Positions 12,801 to 24,800 of a DNA stretch of 64,000 nucleotides are shown here, piece by piece. Origin of the DNA: Panulirus ornatus (taxonomy: Eukaryota; Arthropoda; Malacostraca; Decapoda; Palinuridae); NCBI RefSeq assembly GCF_036320965.1, contig NC_092228.1, positions 11,995,807-12,059,806 of the forward strand, in the 5' to 3' direction. Under the pieces are notes generated by a model. The model was not told the DNA's origin. It was given only the letters and a program-made list of their open reading frames with translations, and did no database searches. Both the position numbers and the translations under genes were made by a program. Every line of letters begins with the position of its first letter. Position 1 is the first letter of the stretch.

Positions 12801-15800
12801 TGGAGGAAGTGGTGGATGATTCCCCCTCACTTCACGACCCTGCCACACCTTATGCTCCTGCTGAGATTACCAGGAACATCGACTCTTCTGGCAGGTGAGT
12901 CTCAGTGTCTTACGGATGGATCTCTTAGATTGTTGCAGATGACTTTCAGCCTCTTACAGGTGCATCTTAGTCTCTGGTAGATCTCAGACTCTTAACCTAT
13001 GTAAGTTTTTTGTGGATCTATCACAGCTTACTGACTTTGGTGCTCAAGATTCTGATAGAAGTTTCTTGACCACCCACTATTGGTTGTCAGGCTGCTTTGC
13101 TCCAAGGTTCTTGCAACTGGCTCTGTTTCCTACCGTTGGATCTGGGGCTCTTAAAAGTATCTATTAGGCCTCTGCAGATGGATGTCAAGCACACAGAAGT
13201 TTGTCCTGGAATCCTCTATATAAGTATATACTGTTGAGTCCCTTATCCTACTTCCTAATACTTTCATGTTAGTACATTACAAAGAAATTGCAGCCTTGGT
13301 GCTGTAGGAACCTTGTGATAGGGGTCCTGGGGTTACATGATTAGTTATACACACACACACTCACACACAAGTGAGAAGTGGAGGAATGAAAGGAGAGGAA
13401 GGAAGGAGTTTTCTTTTGAGTTACAATACAAAATTTGATTTTGCTTCTTTAGTGAGGAAGATGTGACTCGGCGGCGACGTGCAGATGATGATGAAGACGT
13501 AGTGACCAACCTTCGACGCTCTGATAGCAGCCACACCCAGGGCTCATACCGCTCTCTTCTCCATGAGAATATGAGTCTTCTCGACAAACTCCGCCAGCAG
13601 GAGGACCTCTGCCGTGCACTTGAGACCCAGATGGGCGACATTGACTCAAAGATGGACAACGTGGCTGACCAGCACCTGAGGACCCTTGGTAAGAAGACTG
13701 AGAATAGCTCCACTGGTCAATGGAGTAAATGGCACCAGCTCAGGTGGGAAGTGGGTGAAGGGCACCACCTAAGGTAGGGGGTGGGTGAAGGGCACCTAGA
13801 GGTAGGTGTGAATGAGGGGTGCCACTTAAGGTAGGAAGTGGGTGAAGGATACCACCTGAGGTAGGTGTGAGTGAAGGGCTCTACCTGAGGTATGTGTGAA
13901 TGATAGGCACCACATGGGGTATGTGAGATTGAAAGGCATTACCTGTGGTAATAAAAGCCAATGGACACCACCTGAGTTATGAGGGCTTTGGATTATCTGT
14001 GCATTTAGTGCTCCTCAGTATAGGTTTTGACCTAGGTAGTAATCTTCAGTGCAGAGTCTAACCTTGGTAATGGTCCTACTATAGAGTCTGACTTAGGTAG
14101 TATCCTTCAGTACAGAATCTTACTGAGGTAGTATCCTATGTTGTACTGTAATACCCTGTCTCTATGGAGCACAACAATCACATCTCCGGTGCACATATAA
14201 TCCTGGGAACCTCTGTAGCAGGTTAAGATTCCATTGCTTTGAGTCTAGACTGTTTTCACAAATCTCACTTGTGACATAATGTTGCTGCCACAGACACGAG
14301 TCCCAGTGTTGATGAAGTGAACTTTTAACGTTATGAAAATACTTATGTAAACTGTTAATGCTGCAGAGAAACTACACCGTCAAGTAACCATCATGAAGGA
14401 CTCGAGCAGTACACCTCTCGAAGGCAGCGATCCCAGCACAGCAGCTGACGATGCCGAGGCAAACCAGAGGCTTATCAGTCAGCTCAGGGCACGTATCGTT
14501 GAGCTAGAGATGCGTGGAGACCACCTAATGGAGGAAAAGGAACAGCTTGAGGTAAGGAGGTACAGACAACCCTCTTAACAGAGAACAGTGAGGTTGGAGT
14601 GTGTTGGGCAAGAGAGCTGGGGTATTGGAGGTTTATGAGATGAGGCCATGGTTGAGAAGGAAAGAAAGGTAGACATGCTGGTGGAATAAGGAATGGGAAG
14701 GCGTGTTTATAAAGGAAAGAGAATAAGTGTGAAAGACAAAGAATGCCAAGTTTAGTTAAACAGTTTCAGGTGATAGGGAGCTTCATGAAGAAATGAAGAA
14801 ATTTTGAGCTTAAAGATATGAGCAGGTAGAACTAAGAATGGAAGATAACAATGTTCAGAAAGCATGGGTGAAAAAATGGAAATATATCAGTATAGGCAGA
14901 GAAGATTACATAAATGATATATACAAACCAAAAGGTCAGATGTATATGTAAACCCCTCTTGCAGGTTTTGTTGACTTACCCATAGATTCACTTCAGAACA
15001 TATGTTCTTGTTTCCTTCACCTTTCTGAAATTTCCTATCGTAAAACATATGATTGGCGTCTAAAAACTACCTACCTTGTCAGTAACCTACTGTCTTACTC
15101 AGCCATATTTTTCATGGAGGACGACTATATCTCCCTCAGCGTGCTTTCAAGCTGCACAAGGAGCATGAAACTGAGATTGCCGAGTCGTTAGTGCAGAGAA
15201 TCCGTGAGCTGCAGGATGCTGGAGCTGAGGTCAACATTCAGACAGTTCAGTGCCAGAGCCATGACCTTAGTGTCCCTCCGGAGGACAGGTGAGATTATTT
15301 TTCCAGTTACCAGCCCCATACCCATGGCAACCAGCCTGAAAATAGTTGTTGTCATTCTCAGTGCCAGTCCTCATTCATAAATCATCTCTACTAAAGACTG
15401 TTTGCCATCCTTCTTGCTACACCTAGTTTGTCAGCATCTTTGCTGTGATCAGTAGATGATGCTATCCTCTGTATTTAAGCCATGCTTAAGCACTCCTGCT
15501 GTGGATATGCGATTTACTATTTGAAGAACCAGACCTTTTTCCTCTGCTATAGCATTATATCTAAGGATAGGCAAAGCTGGTAAAACCCATGTCAAACTCT
15601 TTCCTTCAGCATCTCTTCTCGGGACAGGTGAAGCTGGTTTCCCCAGTGATAGACCTACTAGCTCAACATTTTAGCTGAATACAAATAGAATTCAGAAAGT
15701 CAAACCTGCCATCTCAGGTTTAAAATGTAAAAAGTCATTATCTGCAGTACTAGTGTAGAGATAATGAAATATTGAGATAAGCAAAAAATCTGTATATTCA

Positions 15801-18800
15801 TTGGATGAAAAAGGTCCATAATTGTTACTAGAGGTGAGGAGTGTGGGTGAATAAAGTCAGATGGTTAACCAACTTTATAACTGGATGCCAAGCAAGGGTC
15901 ATTCACAAAGACTTCATTTCCAAACCCTCAAACTTTGCTGTGGGGTTCCCCAAGAACCCAGTTCTTTTTTCAGCTTTTTAATCTTTCCCTACATGACCAT
16001 CCCTCATCTGCTGCAGGCCACAGTGTGAATGTCTTCTTAGATAGAGGTGAACTCGTAATCATCATAGTACTATGACAACTTCAAACAACAGCCACATTAC
16101 AACACACAATTGGTCCTCTCGAAACAGAATCTTTGCATACCCTCAGAAATCCAGTCCTCATAACCCCAGACAGACATTAGGGTATATTTCACTCTCCCAT
16201 AACCCAGAACGATCTACCGGTTCCACTCAACAGACTGGGTATCATATATGATGTGCATTTACATGCCTCACCACAAACATCAACATAAAAGTCACACAAA
16301 CTACACACCCTCAAAACAATGAGAAAATAATCCCTTGGTATCCTCTAGAAATAGTTTGCTACATCCTAAACTAACCTAGCTTAAGCAAACTTAACAAAAT
16401 ATCAAACCAAACAAAACAGGATACTCAAAACAACTGCCTGCTTAGCAACCACAAACATTTAACACCTGCAGAATGAAACAAATATACTCTCATTTCATTT
16501 TCACTTCAGTATGCTTGGAACTCAATTCTTTGCTGTAACACTGGACCCCTCCCACAGCCATCTACAATCGTATAGAAACAAAAAACTTTCCCTGCTTCAT
16601 GCAGATCCCCACCTCCTACAACAAACACAACATTGACATAGAAATGACTTGACAAGCACAGAATAACTGGTCTCTCAAGCCGGTCTTTAACTCCACTCAG
16701 CCAAGCATATAAAGTTTACACTTTTTTGTCAGCATTCTGGACACCTTCCATCTCTCCAACACGACAAACCATCTCAACAATTTACAAGACAACTCGTGCT
16801 CAAAATACATCTTTCACACTGGAGATATTGAACATTTACTCCTCTGCATCACCATACTTCTTGACCTGTGGTCCCAGCCAGTAAAGGTGACTGGCTTCTT
16901 GAATGCTATGGGAGCCCTAAAAGGGGATCCTGGTAAAGAAAAGTATCATCGTATGCCTTTGAAAGTTATTTGCAATACACAACTCATATGTGATACATAG
17001 AGCTGGTAGCTTCTCATTATTACCATTTCTACCACTTGTGTCTCCTGTTGTAGAAGTGCAATCATCCTCAACACAATTTCCTATGTTCACTATTAAGATA
17101 AATTAAGACTATCATCTTTTATCCTTTTCACTATATTTTTGCTTTTTCTTATTGCTGCATATCTATTTGATTGTCTCTATTTTCATTCTGCTTGCATTAC
17201 TTGGAAATTTATTCATATTTTTTTCATGCTTTGGTTCTGTTTTCTTTTACACAACTGACAATGCCACCCTGTATACAAACCCTGCATCAATCATCTGTTT
17301 AAAATATTATTAATTCTGTATATCTTTTGCATGAAATGTGTTTTATAACCTCATATTTGGGTAGGATTCTGTGTTTTTTCCTTTTAGAAGTATTGCTCTT
17401 TTTCTCATTGTAATGGCTTTATTGTTACCATTCCACAATTGTGTAGTGTTTTGGTATCTAACTTACTCATTTGCCCCTTGCTAATGTACTCTCGATTGTC
17501 TGTGTATCATTGATGACCTATACACCAAGACACATCCATTGCTTTTTTTTCCCAACAACAGTGTGGCTGGGGAGGAACACCTGTCAGAGGACATCCATGA
17601 GGAACAGGAGGCCAAGGAGGAGGCAGGGAAGGCCACGCCTGAAGGCCTGGAGCAGGAGGAGCCAAAGAAGGAAGCACTGGAGATCATTGAAAAAGAAGAG
17701 GTAAAGGTAGAACGGCGGGAAGGTCGAACTCGAGAACATCGCAAGGTTAAGAAAGCACCTCCCAAGAAGGTTCAGAAGCTTCATAACTTAACTGCCGACC
17801 TGCTGCTTCAGGTGGGTTTATTAAAATTGGAGGTAGTTGGGTGGGAGTAAAGGTTGAAGAAAGAGAAAATGCAAGGTGGGGGAAATATTGGGAGGGTGTA
17901 GGTATGAGGATCCTAGAGAGGATGTGGGTCATTGATTAATGGTGAGAACAGCTGGGGTAGAAGGTTGAGGGTGCTTTGATGAGAAAGATCAGAGCTAAAA
18001 ATCACAATTATAAGCTGAAAGCTAGTGTTTCTAGGTGTTCATGAACATCACAGAATATTTGATACACAGGTATATTGTTATTTTTTTTATTGAATTGGAG
18101 TAAACTAGCTGGCCTTGGTTGACCATCAGATGTCACCGGGAGAAACAGAGGGTTTTCAGTTATAAGAATCTTCTCATGCCCTTTTGGTGCTTCAGTAAAG
18201 CAGACCAGAACCATTATGAAGTGCTTGGTAACTTGTTGCATCACATTCATGTCCAATAGTAGTGGCAATCTGGACAATGAAGTATTATCTTCTTTTTCCC
18301 ACTGATCCCTCTCTCTGTGGATGCATTTGCAGTGTCTTCCCTGAACTATCATCACTTTATCAGTAATTTGCTATAATTTCATGAGGATGGCTTCTTAATT
18401 AGTCAGTGTCTCTCTCTCTATGCTGCATTTCCTGTTATTTTTAGTATTTACATTTATATATTTATATATATTTATATATGGGAGTGGATCTGGCAGCGGA
18501 TGGAACCATGGAAGCAGAAGTGGATCATAGGGTGGGGGAGGGGGCGAAAATCCTGGGAGCCTTGAAGAATGTGTGGAAGTCGAGAACATTATCTCGGAAA
18601 GCAAAAATGGGTATGTTTGAAGGAATAGTGGTTCCAACAATGTTGTATGGTTGCGAGGCGTGGGCTATGGATAGAGTTGTGCGCAGGAGGATGGATGTGC
18701 TGGAAATGAGATGTTTGAGGACAATGTGTGGTGTGAGGTGGTTTGATCGAGTAAGTAACGTAAGGGTAAGAGAGATGTGTGGAAATAAAAAGAGCGTGGT

Positions 18801-21800
18801 TGAGAGAGCAGAAGAGGGTGTTTTGAAATGGTTTGGGCACATGGAGAGAATGAGTGAGGAAAGATTGACCAAGAGGATATATGTGTCGGAGGTGGAGGGA
18901 ACGAGAAGAGGGAGACCAAATTGGAGATGGAAAGATGGAGTGAAAAAGATTTTGTGTGATCGGGGCCTGAACATGCAGGAGGGTTAAAGGAGGGCAAGGA
19001 ATAGAGTGAATTGGATCGATGTGGTATACCGGGGTTGACGTGCTGTCAGTGGATTGAATCAGGGCATGTGAAGCGTCTGGGGTAAACCATGGAAAGCTGT
19101 GTAGGTATGTATATTTGCGTGTGTGGACGTGTATGTATATACATGTGTATGGGGGTGGGTTGGGCCATTTCTTTCGTCTGTTTCCTTGCGCTGCCTCGCA
19201 AACGCGGGAGACAGCGACAAAGCAAAAAAAAAATATATATATTTCATGCGTATAATTTTACATCCTACCAAACAAACAGAAAATATTTTCACCTTAGCAA
19301 AGTGTAAGGAAATGATCATAAAAGCTTTCTTTGACAGTAGCTTTTAATGAGAGGACATGTTCTGTACTATAATCAAATGTTAGGGAAGACTCTTTACAAG
19401 AAAGCTAGTAACACATACACAACCTGCTCATGATATACAGATACGCTCTGAAAGTCTGAAAAAATATTGATCCATAAGCATTACACAATTGGAGCATTAT
19501 GGTAAGTACAGTTGGTGTGTGCAGATGGAACCTAAAATTTTCCAAAATCAGTATCTAGAAAATGAATTATAGGACATTTTCCTTCCCTTACCCCAACAGG
19601 CCAAAAGGTTGGAGCAGGCACTGGTAGCAAAACATGGCCTGAACCGACGGCCAGACATACGAGGTGCCACTCATGGTACTTCTTCATACCGCCAGAGAAG
19701 TCTCCGTGGCCGTTCCTCCTTGCGTCTAGTAGGCGACATAACCTCACCCCAGCGACGCTGCAGGGCTACACCAGCCCGCACATGGTCATCTATCGAAGCA
19801 ATCACCGTCCCCGGCGACTCGCACCATGTGAGCCTTTCAGATATTATTTGAAAATGATATCTGGAAAAGGTAGAAATATTCTGTAACATTTAGACCTGTT
19901 GTAAACCTTTCCATCTATCTATCTATATATATATATATATCCCTGGGGATAGGGGAGAGAGAATACTTCCCATGTATTTCCTGCATGTTGTAGAAGGCAA
20001 CTAAGAGGGGTGGGAATGGGTGCTGGAAATCCTCCCCTCAAATTTTATTTTTCCCAAAAGATGGAACAGAGATGCAGGCCAAGTGAGGATTTTTTCTTCT
20101 GAGGCTCAGTCATCTGTTCTTGATGCTACTTTGCTAATGTGGGAAATGGCAAATATGGATGAAAAAATTATATATGTAAAGAGAAAGAGTTCTGAGTGTG
20201 ATTTACCAGACTCTGCCTTCTAGAGGTTACAGTACATTACAGTAAAAAGTCTTTGGCATCATTTTCTTCTCTTGTAGTTGCCTTATGTGTGTTATCTTCT
20301 ATGCTTCATTAAATAAATCTTATGCACAGAGTGTCCCCACCTAAATCTTGATATAACTGTATGATGGTACGTTGTATTTATTATTTCACATGCTACAGGA
20401 GTCTGGGAGCTGGGATGGAACTGTGGGTGTGGGACAGGAGGTAGCATCAACAGCACCAGCAGAAGCAGGAACACTAGTGTTAAGCAGAAGCTTTAGAGGT
20501 CCATCGGCTTATTCTTCCTACAGCTGTGATCCTCAGGACCTTTTGGCCATGAATGCTGAACTCAGTCGAATGGCAAAGGAACTCCGGACAGAAATGATGA
20601 AGATGTGGAGTTTCAGAGGTGAGGGACTGCATAATGAATAGTATAAATTATGCAAGAGTGAAAAGAAAGATGTGAGGGAGTAACAGGTTAAGAAATGAAT
20701 CAAGAAAGGAGGCACATGGATATAGATTATGTAGAGGTAAAGGTATGACGAATTAGGATATATATGGATATGAAGAAATGATATAGAGTACAAATGGAGG
20801 AAGAGTAATGATATGAAGGAGTTAGAAAGGGAAGGAAGGATATGAATATACAAAGGATTCATTAGATAATGTGAAGGAGTGAAAGATAATGTAAAAGAAC
20901 AAGATTTAGAAAGTAAAGGAATTAGACTGTTGAAGATATGAATGTGTTAAGATAGAGCTGAAAAAGGTAAGGATATGAGTAAATGTTAGTTAAGTATGGG
21001 ATAGAAAGTGAGGTAAGAATATGAATGAGAGCCAATGTAAAAGAATAAGATTTAGAAAGTAAAGGAATTAGACTGTTGAGGATATGAAGGAGTTAAAGTC
21101 AAAGCTGAAAAAGGTAAGGAAATGAGTAAATGTTAGTTAAGTATGGGATAGAAAGAGAGGTAAGAATGTGAACAAATAAGAGTTAAGTATGTAAGGGAGT
21201 AAACACAAATGAAATTCATGAATTTGTGAAAGAGTAAAGGAACAATACAATAATTTTATGAACTGTTGGTAGTACTATTGGCAGTGTCTTTTTCAGATAT
21301 TATTAATCGAATCACAGTCAGATTACATACTTTACTAATGTTGTCGTATACAAAGCTGAAAATACATTCATGAATAAGTTTATGCACTAGAAATCTATAA
21401 ATGCTTGTTTCTCTTTCATCAGACTCTACTTCCCCAGAATCTGAGACCTCAGAGCCCATGTCTGCCAGAGATCTAGAAGAAACAAAGGTGAGCGTAACTT
21501 AACTTACATCAGCAAAACCAGATTGAAGTAATCTTTTTATGAAGTCTTACATCATTCACAGGGTAATATAAGGAGTGCAGGTCTTATACTTTCCTCCCAA
21601 ATTTGCTTTCTCCATAATAATCCTTAGTGCAAGAAGTATTACACTTATTCATTAGTACTCATTATGTGCCGTCCGACATTATGCCAGAGGTGACAAATAT
21701 AATTATCCTCTTCCAAGATAAATCTGAACTGAACTTTTTTTTACATGTAAGATTGGGAGTTTAGGTTATTGATTGTGGGAGCCATCCCAGGCTGCTTCAA

Positions 21801-24800
21801 AACTTCATAATTTTCCCAGGCTGGGACAGACCAAATGGTAGCTGAAGCTAACGAGGTATTCCAGAGTATTGCATTACTACAAAGAGATGGTTCGCCATCA
21901 TCCCCACACGCGGGTAGGTCACCTTCCACCCGTTCCCAAAGGTCCCCTTCAGCCACTTCACTCTCCAAACATCGGGAATCAGCTGGACTGGAAGAGAAAC
22001 GTAATCGTCGTAGCACTGAGGACAGAGATCACAGGTCTGGTTTTAAGTGTTACTGGAAGCAATAGATAGTATTCACAATAAACAGAGTCTGGTGTTACCT
22101 TCATTTTAGAGACACTAAAAGATAAATATTGTAATATCTGTAATCCACAAAACAGTAGAAACTAATCCGGAAATATTGTACATGATATGCTTTCTCAGTT
22201 CTGTGGTTACACCCTGCGTTTTCGGCAGGTCTGCCAACAGCACACCATCAAGAAGAGATTCTTATCGCCAGCAACAACAGCAACAGTTGGAAGAGGAAGA
22301 GGAACAACATCAGAAGGAGACAGATATTAGTGTTTTCTTGCCTGGAGGTGCTACCCTTGGGGAATTGCTCATGCGAACACAGCAGCACTATGAGGAAGAG
22401 GAAGAGGAGGATAGGACATGGGAGGGGCCAAGGCGGCGCTCCTCTGATGGATTATCCACAGTTACTTCTGGACCTTCTCGCTCCCATTCTCCCTCACCAA
22501 GTATTGCCTCCAGTGCACCAGAGGCCGAGGTGTGGGAACAGACTGCATATTCACCTTGTCTCATGTTTATAATGTTACCTCTTTCCATGGTAAAAATTTC
22601 TCCACACATGTACTTATTTAAGGAAGAGGCAATGGAAAGGGCATCAGACTCATAAAATGCTTGAAATTACACTTAAGATAACTTCTGTGCCCTTTGATAA
22701 TTTTTTATAGTAACATTTATCCAAAATATGCTTAATTCACAGTTAATATATTATTTTTATTCAAGTAAGAATATACTTGATGCCATTTTTGCACTTTTTT
22801 CTGTAGAGTACTGTAATATTTAATGAAGTTCGTGTTTTACAGTCATCTCCCCGACTGGATGAGGATGAGGACAGCATCTCCCTGGCAGGTACTTGGAAGA
22901 CAGCTACTACTTCCACCACCCGCTCTGGAGAGCACATGTTATCGTCCAGCTTCGAATGGGAGTCAGAAGATACAGAGGAGCGGAAGAAGCCAAGAGGAAG
23001 GTGGAAGGCAGTAGTGGAAGAAGAGGATGAAGAAATAGAAGACTTCAAGAAACCAAAAGGGAGGTGGCAGGCAGTAGTGGAAGAAGACGAAGATGAAACA
23101 GGAGAGCAGAAGGCAAAAGAAAGATGGCAAGGATCAGTAGAGGATGAGGAAGACATAACAGAACACAAGAAACTGCAAGGAAGGTGGCATATTGTAGTGG
23201 AGGAAAAGGAAGAAGATATGGAGGAACAGAAACAACCAAAAGGAAAATGGCATGTAGTAATGGATGAAAAGCAAGAAGAAACAGAAAAGCCAAATAAGAT
23301 GAAAGGGAAATGGCAGGCAGTTGTGGAGGAAGAAGATGATAAAGAAGAAGGAAAAGAACAAGAAGAAAAACAAGAAGAGGAAGAAGAAGAAGGAGAAGAA
23401 GAAGAAGAAGAAGAAGAAGAAGAAGAAGAAGAAGAAGAAGAAGAAGAGGAGGAGGAGGAAGAAGAAGAAAAGGAGTAGAAGAGCAGAAGAAATCAAAAGG
23501 GAGATGGCAGGCAGTAGTGGAAGAGGAAGATGAAATTAAGGAACCTAAGAAAGGGAAATGTAGATGGCAAGCAGTTGTGGAAGAGGAGGTAGAAGAAACA
23601 GACAAACGAAAGAGAACAAAAGGAAGATGGCAAGCAGTAGCGGAGGAAGAGAAGGAGGATAGTGAAACATCTAAACCTCACATGTCGTCTCGGGAAGTAA
23701 AAGATGCCAGTAAGAGCTTTGAGACTGAAGTAACAGTGTCACTTACAGGATTACGGCAGGCTGGTAGGGACCTAAGGACGCGGCGAATCTCTGATACTCA
23801 GGTGAGGAACTTATACTTTTCATTGGTGGCACTAGTGATGGTGTTCATGTAATGGTAGATTTGGTTAGATGTATAAACACTGGTATGGTAGTAATAAGAG
23901 AGTGGGTTAAAGTGGTAGTCCAGAGGTAATGATGTTTCTGTTCATGTTGAGTCTTCAGTATTTTTGTAATTTGGTCATTTGCTAAAAAAAAAGGATGATT
24001 AAAGACAAATTGGAGGAAGAGGGTAGGAGACAGGAACACCAGTGGTGATATGGAAAGGAGAGATTGATCCATCAACAAGTATGTGAATGGAGCAGCAGGA
24101 GAGAGATTATGGGAACAAACTGGTTCCCAATGTTACACCTTATGCAAAGCTTTCAAGATATTGAGATGTACAACACAGGGCTTTCCAAAGTCTCCTGGAG
24201 AAGATGGCCAGACATTTGCAACTTAGGATGGGTTACCACAGGCAGATCTTGCCTTCTGAAAATAGCGCTGGTGATCTGAAAAAAAAAAATAAATGTAAGA
24301 TCATTAAGGCATTGGAAGTTGAGAAAAACTCATCAAAGATTTCTTAGATTGTAGGATTCAGAGCAACAGGACAGTAGCTGAAACTGTTAGAATGATTATC
24401 GTCCTGTAAGACAGGTTGTAACAATGGATGTCGAAGAACACATTTTGGGTTTTAGATGAAAATGAAACAGAGAGGCATGCAAAGGCACCGATTGATGCTA
24501 TTTAGTCTTTGTTTTTCTTGTTTCCAGGGAGAAGTGTTCATTGCATTGTAAAAAGAAGAGAGATTATTAGAAGCATAGGATTAGTTCAGAGTGCTTTAGG
24601 AGCTGTGGGAATATTGTCATTCAAAGTAGAGTTAGAGAGAGAAAACAAAAACAAAAAGAGTGATTGTACCAGATGGAGAAACAGCTATACAGTATCATCA
24701 ATGCAGAAATTCGAAGAAACAGTAGATAGAGATGCTCGTGACCAAAGAGAAAGTTATCTCTGGGTGAAGAAGAATTACCACACTTTCTTTGGTTACAGTA

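Noticed and set aside
12762..12980. 72-residue ORF
   Set aside because: Wrong frame over exon 10. The phase-matched frame reads AENKAASEPTLAADD and has proper splice borders.
23440..23480. Programmed ribosomal frameshift at the GAA tract
   Set aside because: No canonical slippery heptamer in the right register (GAA AAG GAG pairs poorly after slipping) and no clear downstream structure. An indel is simpler.
23045..23605. Long Leu/Phe-rich ORFs on the minus strand
   Set aside because: Shadows of the GAA-rich coding repeat on the plus strand.
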